From the NCBI GenBank assembly GCA_035938175.1, contig DASZHD010000016.1, positions 1 to 64,000 on the forward strand: a stretch of DNA of 64,000 nt. The letters run 5' to 3'. Position 1 is the first letter of the stretch; every line of letters begins with the position of its first letter. The notes beneath the pieces are model-generated. The model saw only the letters and a program-made list of their open reading frames with translations. It had not been told where the DNA came from and did not search any database. Made by a program: the position numbers and the translations under genes. Source of the DNA: DASRDE01 sp035938175 (GTDB lineage: Bacteria; Vulcanimicrobiota; Vulcanimicrobiia; Vulcanimicrobiales; Vulcanimicrobiaceae). Positions 16,592 to 25,069 of this stretch are shown here, in pieces.

Positions 16592-17398
16592 TTATGCCCT
16601 CGCTCCGGTCAGAGCGTGCAAACACTTGCAATCGGCGTCGACGTCGATTTTCTCGATGATGCGATAGATGCCGTCTTTCACCCGGGCGTTGTTACTATTG
16701 AACACTTCGATGACTTCGTGGTGCGAGACCGGTTCGATTCCGCCCACGCCTTCCAATCCGACGTCGTAGTCGGTGATGAGCGAAATGTTCACGTAACACA
16801 TCTCCAACTCGCGGGCCAGATACGACTCCGGATATTGCGTCATATTGATCACTTCCCATCCCAGAGCCGAAAACCACCGGGATTCCGACCGCGTCGAGAA
16901 GCGCGGACCTTGGATGACGACGATCGTGCCGCGTTCGTGGGTCTCGATTCCAAGCGAGCGCAGCGCTTCGATGGCGATCGGGCGCATCTGCGGACAATAG
17001 GGATCGGCGAAGCTTACATGTGTGGTGATCGGCCCGTCGTAAAACGTGTCGATGCGGCCGGTGGTGCGATCGACGACCTGATCGGCGACGACCATCGAGC
17101 CCGGCTTTACTTCGGGCTTGAGCGAACCGCACGCCGTGGGGCCGATGATCCGTTTGACGCCGAGCGACTTCATCGCCCAAAGGTTTGCGCGATAATTTAT
17201 CGTGTGCGGCGGAAAGCGGTGATCCTTTCCATGGCGCGGCAAGAATGCCACGCGCTTTCCGGCGATTTCGCCGAGTGCTACGCGGTCGCTCGGCGGACCG
17301 TACGGCGTTTCAATCGGGACTTCTCGCGCGTTTTCGATGAGCGAGTAAAACCCGGAGCCTCCAAAAACGCCGATGTCGGCGCGTTCCGTTGTTTCCAT
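16592..17398 (-). CDS. mtnP: S-methyl-5'-thioadenosine phosphorylase
   Basis: The enzyme phosphorolyses methylthioadenosine, the by-product of polyamine synthesis, to adenine and methylthioribose-1-phosphate. The 268-residue product has the family features ADIGVFGGSGFYSL at the N-terminus, FLPRHGKDHRFPPHTINYRA (phosphate site), TACGSLKPEVKPGSMVV, the substrate segment GPRFSTRSESRWF and WEVINMTQYPESYLARE, and the base-binding TDYDVGL. The Thr/Asn and TDYD pattern favours MTA over inosine or guanosine. An arginine decarboxylase encoded 3.5 kb away would feed polyamine synthesis that produces MTA. Start ATG 17398 is uncertain; a GTG at 17425 would add nine residues. Confidence 0.92.
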   Translation of the reverse strand: METTERADIGVFGGSGFYSLIENAREVPIETPYGPPSDRVALGEIAGKRVAFLPRHGKDHRFPPHTINYRANLWAMKSLGVKRIIGPTACGSLKPEVKPGSMVVADQVVDRTTGRIDTFYDGPITTHVSFADPYCPQMRPIAIEALRSLGIETHERGTIVVIQGPRFSTRSESRWFSALGWEVINMTQYPESYLARELEMCYVNISLITDYDVGLEGVGGIEPVSHHEVIEVFNSNNARVKDGIYRIIEKIDVDADCKCLHALTGARA

Positions 17399-17451
17399 GC
17401 GGCCCGGGGGTTCTGTCCGGCCCACGCCTAGTCATCCTGGAATTCGAAGGG

Positions 17452-18477
17452 CTACGCCGCCGCCGACGTCAGAGCCATCCGCACGACCTCGCCCACCAGC
17501 GCGGGGCTGACGTTGGTACGCGCGAGCCGCTGCGCATCGCCCACTTTTGCGAGCACGTCGACCACGCGGCGCGGTTCGATGCGGCGCAGTTTCTCCAACT
17601 GTTTCAGATAGTCGACGGCGAGAACCGGCGCGCCCGCGCCTGCTTCCGAGAGTACCGCCCAATCGCGCACGAGCGTTTTCAGAATCTCCAAGCCTTCGTC
17701 GAGCGTTTCGCGAGTGGCCCAGGTTTCTTGCGGCGAACGGCCGGCGACGACTTCGAAGAACCACGCCGCCACCTGTCCGCGCAGCTGCTCTTCGTCGTCG
17801 GAGAGGGCCGCGAGCGCACGCGAAACGGAACCTTGCGCCAGCGAAGCGCCCACCCGTGCACGCTGCGCGTCCAGACCTTCCATCGCAAGAATCTCTTCCA
17901 CTTCGCGCTGCCGCAGCACGGGAAACCGGATTTCGAGCAGGCGCGAACGGATCGTCGGCAGCAAGCGCGCCGGCGTTGCCGTGGTCAGCAGCAAGAGCAC
18001 TTGCGCGGGCGGCTCTTCAAAGAACTTGAGCAATGCATTGGCCGCAGCGGGCGATGCGAAATCGACGTCGCCCAAAATAAATATTCGAAACCCGCCGGAG
18101 TACGACTGGAGCGACAGCTGACGCACCAAATCGCGCGATGTAATCGATTCGGATTCGTGAAACGCGAGCGCTTCATCCGTTTCACCGATCTTTAGAGCGC
18201 CGTTACTTTCCAAAAGGTCGGGATGACGCGTCTCTTCTTTGCCGATCAGGCGGCAAGCTTGGCAGGTGCCGTCGTAGCCCAGCACGCCGTTCGGATGCGG
18301 CGCCTCACACAGCAACGATTGCGCCAGCGCGCGCGCAAACGTTTTTTTGCCCACGCCGCTCGGACCGCTGAAGAGATATCCGTGCGCGATAGTCTCTTTC
18401 GTCAACCGCGAAAAGAACCGCTTGGGCCCTTCGCAGCCCACGACGTCGAAGCGCAAACCGCCCAGCGCCGGAATCAT
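17452..18477 (-). CDS. holB: DNA polymerase III subunit delta'
   Basis: This 341-residue AAA+ protein belongs to the clamp-loader complex that loads the sliding clamp. It shows a P-loop GPSGVGKKT (about 38-46), a Cys-rich zinc element (CEAPHPNG ... CQAC), IFILGDVDFASPAAANALLK with the conserved Ala-Asn-Ala-Leu-Leu-Lys segment, FFEEPP and sensor 1 region LLLTTATPARLLPTIRSR. The order and spacing are those of delta'/DnaX relatives. It is translationally coupled to tmk upstream by an ATGA overlap, a common bacterial arrangement. The arginine-finger SRC motif reads SRLLEIRF here, so the Cys is replaced. Confidence 0.9.
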   Translation of the reverse strand: MIPALGGLRFDVVGCEGPKRFFSRLTKETIAHGYLFSGPSGVGKKTFARALAQSLLCEAPHPNGVLGYDGTCQACRLIGKEETRHPDLLESNGALKIGETDEALAFHESESITSRDLVRQLSLQSYSGGFRIFILGDVDFASPAAANALLKFFEEPPAQVLLLLTTATPARLLPTIRSRLLEIRFPVLRQREVEEILAMEGLDAQRARVGASLAQGSVSRALAALSDDEEQLRGQVAAWFFEVVAGRSPQETWATRETLDEGLEILKTLVRDWAVLSEAGAGAPVLAVDYLKQLEKLRRIEPRRVVDVLAKVGDAQRLARTNVSPALVGEVVRMALTSAAA

Positions 18478-19082
18478 ACCAGTACCGCCGATAGCGCCGC
18501 CATCGCGGCGTCGAGAACCTCTTCGGGCGACCGTTCGCCGTCGATGACGACGACGCGCGGATCGCGGCCTGCCAGTTCCAGAAACCCCTCGCGGATTCTT
18601 TTATGAAACTCCGCGCCTTCGCGTTCCAAACGATCGGCGCCGTCTGCGCGTGCAGCGATGCGCCGCAGCGATGTTTCGTAAGGAATATCGACGAGTATGG
18701 TCAGGTCCGGCATGACGCCGCGCGTAGCCGCATCGCAAATCGACCGCACGAGGTCAAGCGAGAGTCCGCGTCCGAAACCTTGATAGGCAAGGGTGGAATG
18801 TACGTAGCGATCGCACAGCACCACCGCTTCGCGGTTCAGCGCCGGCGTGATGACGTCTTGCACGAGCTGCGCGCGCGATGCATTGATCAGCAGCGTCTCC
18901 GTAAGCGGGTCGATCGTTAGCTCCGGTTTCAAAAAGATCGCGCGGACCGCATCGCCGGCGGGCGTTCCGCCGGGCTCGCGCGTGACGATGACCTCACGCC
19001 CCGCCGCAAGCAGCGCGTGCTGAACGGCGGACAGCAGCGTGGATTTTCCGCTGCCTTCGATGCCTTCAAAGGTGACGAACAT
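18474..19082 (-). CDS. tmk: thymidylate kinase
   Basis: The enzyme phosphorylates dTMP to dTDP in dTTP synthesis. The 202-residue product has the P-loop EGIEGSGKST (about 6-15), the substrate motif TREPGGTPAGDAVR (about 35-48), the DRY motif CDRYVHSTLAYQG and a C-terminal lid RADGADRLEREG. Motif order and length are standard. Its TGA stop overlaps the holB ATG. Upstream lies a palindromic repeat (19104-19203) that separates it from the Ycf45-like ATPase gene; any promoter should lie within or after that repeat. Confidence 0.95.
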   Translation of the reverse strand: MFVTFEGIEGSGKSTLLSAVQHALLAAGREVIVTREPGGTPAGDAVRAIFLKPELTIDPLTETLLINASRAQLVQDVITPALNREAVVLCDRYVHSTLAYQGFGRGLSLDLVRSICDAATRGVMPDLTILVDIPYETSLRRIAARADGADRLEREGAEFHKRIREGFLELAGRDPRVVVIDGERSPEEVLDAAMAALSAVLV

Positions 19083-19103
19083 TACGTGTTAATATGCATG
19101 CGT

Positions 19104-19203
19104 TTGTCATGGTGAGGCATCGAACCACGCCGAGGTATCGAGGGGACAAATTGATGCGAGCGCCCTTCGATTCCTCAGGGTCCTTCGATACCTCAGGATG
19201 ACC
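19104..19203. repeat. dispersed palindromic repeat, copy B
   Basis: The left arm TTGTCATGGTGAGG-CATCGAACCACGCCGAGG begins at 19104. The right arm CCCTTCGATTCCTCAGGG-TCCTTCGATACCTCAGGATGAC ends at 19202. The copy fills nearly the whole gap between tmk and the 3' end of the Ycf45-like gene, ending two bases before that gene's stop codon. Confidence 0.85.
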
Positions 19204-19204
19204 C

Positions 19205-20749
19205 TTATTCCGCCTTGAAAATCCGTACGCGCCGGTTCGGCTCCAGTCCCGTGCTGCGCGATTGAAGCCGGTATTTCTCCGCAAGTTGGTGCTGCATGCG
19301 GCGAACGTACGACGTTTGCGGCGACAACTCCACGGCCTTGCTGTCCAGGAGCACCTGATAGATCGCCTCTTCGGTTTCGCGTAGCGCGATCTCTTCGGTG
19401 TCGATCGACGGCAAGTTGAAAACGTCTTTGAGCGACGCTTGGATCTGCGTCGTCGTATTCGTCTTGATGCTGTAGATCGGAATGTTTTCGGACGCGATCT
19501 GTTTCAGCTTCGGCTGCTCCTTGCGCTCCAGCGTCTTGAGCGTCAGCACGACGTCCGCGTCGTCCCAATTCCGGGCGATCGCGGCGTTAACGCGGAGGTT
19601 GTGAATCGCGCGTTCGATTTTGTTGCGGGAGACGCCGTACGGGAAGATCAGCAGCGGCTTGTCGCGATCGTCGCGCTCGCCTTCGTCCTCGTGATACGTC
19701 GCGTGCGCGCTCATTTGCGGCATCGACTCGGTATCCGCTTCTTGAACGATTGCAACTTGGCCGCTCGCCGTGCGCTGACGCACTTCGGGCTGCGGTTGGT
19801 AGCCGCGCAGCAGAGCATCGACGACGTCGGCAACGTTCTTATGAATCGCGAGCCGGTCCCGATCGTGAATCTCGACCACGACGTCGAACGTCGGCGGGGC
19901 TTTGCGCTCCAGAACGGTTTTGCGGGTGCCGCGACGGCGCGCTTCTTCGTCGGAGAGCGTCACCGCGCTGATTCCGCCCACGAGGTCGGACAGCGTCGGG
20001 TTCATCAAGAGATTCTCGAGCGTCTGGCCGTGCGCCGTACCGATGAGCGCTACCCCGCGTTCGGCGATGGTCCGCGCGGCACCGGCTTCGGCCTCCGTGC
20101 CGATTTCGTCGATCACGACGACCTGCGGCATATGGTTTTCGACCGCTTCGATCATCACGGCGTGTTGCAAGGCGGGATCGGCAACCTGCATTCGCCGCGC
20201 GGTACCGATTCCGGGGTGCGGAATATCGCTGTCGCCGGCGATTTCGTTGGACGTGTCGACGATTACGACGCGCTTGCGATCTTCGGAAAGCACGCGTGCG
20301 CATTCGCGTAACATGGTCGTCTTTCCGACACCCGGGCGTCCGAGCAGACAGATCGATTTACCGCTGCGCAGAATATCGAGCACGATATCGATCGTCCCGT
20401 AGACCGCGCGCCCGACGCGGCACGTGAGTCCGACGATCTTTCCGGTGCGGTTGCGTATTGCACTGATGCGATGGAGCGTTTGCTCGATGCCGGCGCGGTT
20501 ATCCGCTCCGAACGTGGACAGACGGGAGCAAACGTGCGAAATATCTTCCTGGCTTACCGGCGTGTCCGAGAGGTAGACGAAATCGTTCTCGAAGCGCGCC
20601 TCCGGCGGCCGTCCCAAATCGAGGACGACCTCGATCATGCTCTCGAGGTTGGACAGTCGAACGAGAGATTGCCGGATGGGAAGCGGAAAAATGTCGAGGA
20701 GTTGGGTGAGCTCCCAATTGGGAGCCATGGATTCGGCTTTAACCGCCAA
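19205..20749 (-). CDS. Ycf45-like AAA ATPase with C-terminal R3H domain
   Basis: This is a 514-residue protein of the Ycf45/SpoIIIAA-related group found in cyanobacteria, plastids and several other bacterial phyla. It has an N-terminal region with IRNRTGKIVGLTCRVGRAVY, a P-loop LLGRPGVGKTTMLRE (about 134-148), the segment VIVDTSNEIAGDSDIPHPGIG, Walker B VVVIDEIGTEAEAGAA and a sensor region IGTAHGQTLENLLMNPTL. After a linker, the C-terminus contains an R3H single-strand nucleic-acid-binding motif (YVRRMQHQLAEKY, Arg-x3-His). The function in free-living bacteria is unknown. Start TTG at 20749 follows GAGGG at six bases; an ATG at 20728 is possible. No sporulation gene is nearby. Confidence 0.85.
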   Translation of the reverse strand: MAVKAESMAPNWELTQLLDIFPLPIRQSLVRLSNLESMIEVVLDLGRPPEARFENDFVYLSDTPVSQEDISHVCSRLSTFGADNRAGIEQTLHRISAIRNRTGKIVGLTCRVGRAVYGTIDIVLDILRSGKSICLLGRPGVGKTTMLRECARVLSEDRKRVVIVDTSNEIAGDSDIPHPGIGTARRMQVADPALQHAVMIEAVENHMPQVVVIDEIGTEAEAGAARTIAERGVALIGTAHGQTLENLLMNPTLSDLVGGISAVTLSDEEARRRGTRKTVLERKAPPTFDVVVEIHDRDRLAIHKNVADVVDALLRGYQPQPEVRQRTASGQVAIVQEADTESMPQMSAHATYHEDEGERDDRDKPLLIFPYGVSRNKIERAIHNLRVNAAIARNWDDADVVLTLKTLERKEQPKLKQIASENIPIYSIKTNTTTQIQASLKDVFNLPSIDTEEIALRETEEAIYQVLLDSKAVELSPQTSYVRRMQHQLAEKYRLQSRSTGLEPNRRVRIFKAE

Positions 20750-20845
20750 TACTGACCCTCGCTTCTCCTGAATTTATCGAAGGGCGTTTGGAGTCTTTTT
20801 CCCATTATCGGCGGTTCACCCTGCCGACGTAAGCTTGCTCGACGG

Positions 20846-22330
20846 CTAGCCTTTCACAACGCGAATCGTACGCAGCTCGTTGTCGAACGGCCCCTGCATG
20901 CGCACGCCCGCCTTGAGCTCGAGAGAAAGATAATCGACGATCTCCGGCATGATCTCTTCGCCGGGAGCGATTACCGGAATACCGGGCGGATACGGCGATA
21001 TCGTTTCGGCGCAGATGCGCCCCGCACTGGCTTTGAATCGAATCGATTCCGTGTCGGCCAAAAACGCTTCGCGCGGAAGCATTCGCATCGGCGGAATCTT
21101 CGGTAATTTGTACGTGCCGGTTTTCATCCGCCGTTCCAGCACGCCCGACGGCGAAAAAATGTCGATTGCACGATCTTCTCGCGCCAGTTCCGCGACGCCC
21201 TCGACCAGCCTTTCGGCCGCGGCTCGTGACGTACCGATCGTGAACAGTGCGACGACGTTGAAGAGGTCCGCGAGCTCCACTTGCACGTTGTAGCGGCGGC
21301 GCAGAATCTCCGAAGCCTCGTAACCCGTGTAGCCCAGGTCCTTCACGGTGATGGTTACCTTCGTCGGATCCAGATCGAAAACGCCGGGCCTGCCTTGCAG
21401 CTCCTCGCCGAAACAATACACACCTTCGATGCCGTTGAGCCGTTCGCGAATCTCCTCCGCGAGTGCGATCGTCTCGGACAGCAATGCCGGACCCTCGACC
21501 GCCATTTGTTTGCGCGCTACGTCGAGCGAGGCCACCATCGGCAAGTTGGGCGACGTGGACAAAAACATCTTCAACACTGCTTCGAGCCGGTCAACCCGCA
21601 CGCGAGGTCCCGTCTGATGCAGCATCGCGCACTGCGAAAACGCCGACAGCATCTTATGGGTGGAGTTGATGCACAGGTCCGCTCCGGCCGCCGTCGCGGA
21701 GATTGGGAGCGCCGGATGAAAATGGAAATGCGGTCCCCACGCTTCGTCCACCAGCAGCAATTTGCCGGCGTCGTGAACGATAGCCGCGATCGACTCCAAG
21801 TCCGCGGCGACGCCGTAGTACGTCGGACTCACGACGTAGACGGCTTTGATATCGGGATGTTCGGACAGCGTTTGCGCGACGGCTTCGGGCGTCACGCAGT
21901 GGTCCATGTGCAGCGCTTCGTCGACTTCGGGCTGCATGTACACCGGCCACGCGCCGCTCATGACCAGACCGCCCAGCATAGACTTGTGCGAATTTCGCGG
22001 AACCGCAATCTTTTCGCCGGGATTCACCGCAGTCATCATCATGCATTGATTTCCGCTGGTGGATCCGTTGATCAAGAAATAGGTTCGATCCGCGCCGTAG
22101 GCTTCCGCTGCAAGCTGCTGTGCTTCCAAGATCGACTCCGTCGGCTGCAGCAGATCGTCGATTCCCGGCATCGGCGTGAGATCGATCGCGCAGATATTGT
22201 CGCCGACAAATTCGCGAAACGCGCGATCCATGCCGATGCCTTGTTTGTGGCCCGGCGTGTGAAACGGGATCACGCCCGCGTCGACGTAGTCGAGCAGCGC
22301 CTGAAAGTACGGTGTCTTCGATTGATCCAC
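20846..22330 (-). CDS. speA: arginine decarboxylase (Orn/Lys/Arg decarboxylase family, SpeA-type)
   Basis: This PLP enzyme probably makes agmatine from arginine for polyamine synthesis. The 494-residue length matches the short Bacillus SpeA/YaaO class, which lacks the N-terminal wing domain of E. coli enzymes. Family motifs are FHTPGHKQGIG (about 23-33), FLINGSTSGNQCMM (about 85-98), VVSPTYYGVAADLESI, LLVDEAWGPHFHFH and the Schiff-base Lys in NSTHKMLSAFSQ (Lys226). The C-terminal ISPYPPGIPVIAPGE is also typical. Lysine or ornithine specificity is possible. It starts 17 bases after bioB on the same strand, so it appears to ride at the end of the biotin operon. Confidence 0.9.
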   Translation of the reverse strand: MDQSKTPYFQALLDYVDAGVIPFHTPGHKQGIGMDRAFREFVGDNICAIDLTPMPGIDDLLQPTESILEAQQLAAEAYGADRTYFLINGSTSGNQCMMMTAVNPGEKIAVPRNSHKSMLGGLVMSGAWPVYMQPEVDEALHMDHCVTPEAVAQTLSEHPDIKAVYVVSPTYYGVAADLESIAAIVHDAGKLLLVDEAWGPHFHFHPALPISATAAGADLCINSTHKMLSAFSQCAMLHQTGPRVRVDRLEAVLKMFLSTSPNLPMVASLDVARKQMAVEGPALLSETIALAEEIRERLNGIEGVYCFGEELQGRPGVFDLDPTKVTITVKDLGYTGYEASEILRRRYNVQVELADLFNVVALFTIGTSRAAAERLVEGVAELAREDRAIDIFSPSGVLERRMKTGTYKLPKIPPMRMLPREAFLADTESIRFKASAGRICAETISPYPPGIPVIAPGEEIMPEIVDYLSLELKAGVRMQGPFDNELRTIRVVKG

Positions 22331-22347
22331 GGCCGTCGCTTGCGGCG

Positions 22348-23331
22348 TTACGCCAAAACCTCGAAGCCCAGGCGTTCGAGCATATCGAAATCTTCGCGGT
22401 CGCGTCGTCCGGCGGTCGTCAGATAGTTTCCAAGCACGATGCCGCTTGCACCGCTGCGCATGCCCAGGTCCTGCAACGCCTGCAGAGTCACTTCACGTCC
22501 GCCCGCGAAACGCACCAAGGCCGAGGGCAGCGCGAGCCGCGTCATCGCAACGAATCGCAGCGCTTCGGACGGATCCAGCAACGGGCGCATCGCGAGGGGC
22601 GTGCCGGGCCGGGGGTTGAGAAAATTGACCGGCACTTCTTCCGGGTCCAGTTCTTGAAGCGCCTTCAAGAAGTCCAAACGATCCGCTTGCGTTTCGCCCA
22701 TGCCGATGATTCCGCCGCAACACAGCTCGAGTCCATATTTTTTCACCAGCGTACACGTTTGCCAGCGTTCTTCGAACGTGTGGGTAGTGCAAATTTGCGG
22801 AAAATAGCGCCGCGACGTCTCGAGGTTGTGATTGATCTTATCGACGCCGGCGTCCCGCAGCAGCGCGATCTGATCGTCGCGCAGAATTCCCAGCGACACG
22901 GCAACGTGCAGCGGATACCGGTTCTTGATCAGCGGCACCGCTTCGCAAACGCGTTCCAGCAATTTCGCCGAGGGACCGCGTACCGCGACGACGATGCACA
23001 ATTCGCCTGCCCCGCGTTCGTACGCATCGCGCGCCGCTTCCAGGAAACTTTCTACGGTACCGAGCCGCTCGGGCTCGACGTCCGTGGCAAACCGCGCGCT
23101 CTGCGAACAAAAATTGCAATCTTCGGAGCAGCCGCCCTTTTTTGCGTTGTACAGGACTTCAACGGCGACGCCGTTACCGCAATGGGCCGCACGTACTTCG
23201 TCGGCGAGTTCGAGAAGCGCCGGAACGTCGCCGGTGGGAAGGGCGGCCAAATCGCACAAAAGATCCGGATCGGCCGGCAGCCGCTGCAGCAGAACCCGTT
23301 CGCGGGCACGTTCGATGGTGGGATGGCTCAC
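22348..23331 (-). CDS. bioB: biotin synthase
   Basis: This radical SAM enzyme converts dethiobiotin to biotin. The 327-residue product carries the radical SAM cluster motif GGCSEDCNFCSQSARF (about 66-81), the auxiliary [2Fe-2S] ligands (Cys in GAGELCIVVAVRG, the Cys of YFPQICTTHTFEER, and FAGGRE with its conserved Arg) and NHNLETSRRYFP, which contacts SAM/dethiobiotin. The C-terminal GNYLTTAGR is characteristic. It follows bioD by 14 bases in the order bioA-bioF-bioD-bioB. A single point mutation is not evident; all cluster ligands are present. Confidence 0.95.
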   Translation of the reverse strand: MSHPTIERARERVLLQRLPADPDLLCDLAALPTGDVPALLELADEVRAAHCGNGVAVEVLYNAKKGGCSEDCNFCSQSARFATDVEPERLGTVESFLEAARDAYERGAGELCIVVAVRGPSAKLLERVCEAVPLIKNRYPLHVAVSLGILRDDQIALLRDAGVDKINHNLETSRRYFPQICTTHTFEERWQTCTLVKKYGLELCCGGIIGMGETQADRLDFLKALQELDPEEVPVNFLNPRPGTPLAMRPLLDPSEALRFVAMTRLALPSALVRFAGGREVTLQALQDLGMRSGASGIVLGNYLTTAGRRDREDFDMLERLGFEVLA

Positions 23332-23345
23332 GTGTCGGTGGTCCT

Positions 23346-23999
23346 CTAAAGCAACGGGATGAACAGCTGCGCGGCGTCCTCAACCGATGCCGCTTCGTCG
23401 AGATCAAACGGCACAATGCCAAGAATCTCGATTTTTCCCTGCAGCGCTCGGCGGACGTCATCGGCGTACGACGGATGCGTGCGCTCCCACCGCTCGACCA
23501 GCACCGCTCCGGCAACAGGAACGCGTAGTTGATCGCACAGAGCAAGCGTGAGCAGCGCGTGGTTCATACAACCGAGCCGCAAGCCGACCACCAAAATCAC
23601 GCGCAGCTTCGCTACCGCCGCCACATTTCCGAAATTTTGCACGCGGTTGAGCGGCACGGCGAGACCGCCCGCTCCTTCCGCCACAACCGCCCCGGTGATG
23701 CTGTCGAGCGCACGCGCCAAGTCCTCGGCATGCGCGGCCGGCAACCCATCGGCTAGCGCGGCAGACCATGGATCCGCCGCCTTGCGAAAACGGGCGAGCT
23801 CGACGTGCCGGCACTTCGCCAGCGTTGCCGCGCGAACCGCATCGCCCGGCACGCCCGGATCGAGGCCCGTCTGCACGAGCTTTACGACGGTGGGATTCTC
23901 GCCGGCAATGCGCAACGCTAACGCGAGCGCCGCGGTGACGCGCGTTTTCCCGACGTCGGTATCGGTTCCGGTAATCAAGTAGCGGTGCACGTGATACAT
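23346..23999 (-). CDS. bioD: dethiobiotin synthetase
   Basis: BioD uses ATP and CO2 to close the ureido ring of dethiobiotin. The 217-residue product starts MYHVHRYLITGTDTDVGKT, with the P-loop variant GTDTDVGKT at about 10-18. It continues with VVKLVQTGL (diaminopelargonate contact), GAVVAEGAGGLAVPLNR and VVGLRLGCMNHALLTL, all typical of the family. ATG 23999 overlaps bioF by 25 bases; a GTG at 23990 is an alternative start. A much longer reading frame upstream is only the shadow of bioF. Confidence 0.92.
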   Translation of the reverse strand: MYHVHRYLITGTDTDVGKTRVTAALALALRIAGENPTVVKLVQTGLDPGVPGDAVRAATLAKCRHVELARFRKAADPWSAALADGLPAAHAEDLARALDSITGAVVAEGAGGLAVPLNRVQNFGNVAAVAKLRVILVVGLRLGCMNHALLTLALCDQLRVPVAGAVLVERWERTHPSYADDVRRALQGKIEILGIVPFDLDEAASVEDAAQLFIPLL

Positions 24000-25069
24000 C
24001 CCAACAAGAGATCGATCTGTTCGGCCGTATGATCTGCGCGTACGCTTACACGCAGCCGGGAGCCTCCCGGCGGAACGGTCGGAGGACGCACTGCCGGCGC
24101 GTAGACGCCGCGCTCCAAACACCGGTTCATCATCTCCATCGCCGCGCGCTCGCTGCCTGCCTGCACCGGAACGATCGGCACAAACCGATCGGGCACCGGA
24201 ATACCCGCTAACCGTAGGCCGTCGTGCAGCCGCCGCACGTTCGATTCCAGCCTCGCCCGACGGTCGCCGGCGGTGCGCGTGAGCATAACGCCGACGCGAG
24301 CGGCGAAGGCCATCGCAGGCGGCAGCGCCGTATCGAAGATAAACGTGCGCGCTGCATTCACAAGCAGCTCGATTACCGGGGACGGGCCCGCAATGAATCC
24401 GCCGCTCGCGCCGATGGCTTTGCCGAGCGTCCCCATAACGACTATCCGCTCGTCGTCGAAACCTCGCGCGAGACCGGCCCCTTCGGCTCCCAGGATACCT
24501 AAAGCGTGCGCTTCGTCGAGCAGCAGCATGTCGTCGCTTCCCAATTCGGAAAGCATGGATCGCACGTCGATCATCGTTCCGTCCATGCCGAACAGCGTTT
24601 CGGAGACGACGAGCGCGGAGGCAGCGCGCGCATTCTTCGCCGGCATTTGCCCGTGCGCGTAGACGTGGCGCGGGCGCTTGGCAGCGCGGATTCCGTCGAT
24701 GAGGCAAGCGTGATTGCGTTCGTCGGAGTAAATCGCGCCGGCGAACGGCGCGAGTACTTGCAGCGCGCCGAGCGCTGCGAGATATCCGGACGAAAATAGC
24801 AACGCGCGCTCGCGACCCAGCCAGCGCGCGAGATCCGTTTCGAGGAGCGCATGCTCGCGATGGCGTCCGCCCAACAAGCGTGCACCGCCTGAGCCAACGG
24901 TTTTGACGTGACGCATCGCTTCGACCATGCGGGAGTCGCCCGCAAGCGCCAAGTAGTCGTTACGTGAAAAATCCGCAACGCATTTCGGCGGATCGGCCGT
25001 CTGTTCGCGATACCGATCTTGCGCACGGATTGCGTCGAGCGCAGCATCCACCTTACGCAAGTAGCTCAT
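23975..25069 (-). CDS. bioF: 8-amino-7-oxononanoate synthase
   Basis: BioF condenses pimeloyl thioester with alanine, the first committed ring-forming step of biotin synthesis. The 364-residue alpha-oxoamine synthase shows DFSRNDYLALAGD near the start, VGSGGARLLGGRHREHALLE (substrate loop), LLFSSGYLAALGAL, DERNHACLIDGIR, LLLDEAHALGILGAEG and the PLP Lys region IVVMGTLGKAIGASGGFI. ATG 25069 follows GGAG at six bases and lies 17 bases inside bioA, so translation is coupled. The family also contains KBL and serine palmitoyltransferase, but the operon context settles the assignment. Confidence 0.94.
   Translation of the reverse strand: MSYLRKVDAALDAIRAQDRYREQTADPPKCVADFSRNDYLALAGDSRMVEAMRHVKTVGSGGARLLGGRHREHALLETDLARWLGRERALLFSSGYLAALGALQVLAPFAGAIYSDERNHACLIDGIRAAKRPRHVYAHGQMPAKNARAASALVVSETLFGMDGTMIDVRSMLSELGSDDMLLLDEAHALGILGAEGAGLARGFDDERIVVMGTLGKAIGASGGFIAGPSPVIELLVNAARTFIFDTALPPAMAFAARVGVMLTRTAGDRRARLESNVRRLHDGLRLAGIPVPDRFVPIVPVQAGSERAAMEMMNRCLERGVYAPAVRPPTVPPGGSRLRVSVRADHTAEQIDLLLGCITCTAT

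Noticed and set aside
23346..24707. A 453-residue form of BioD
   Set aside because: The extra N-terminal 236 residues are a frame-shifted reading of bioF; the conserved BioD start lies at 23999.
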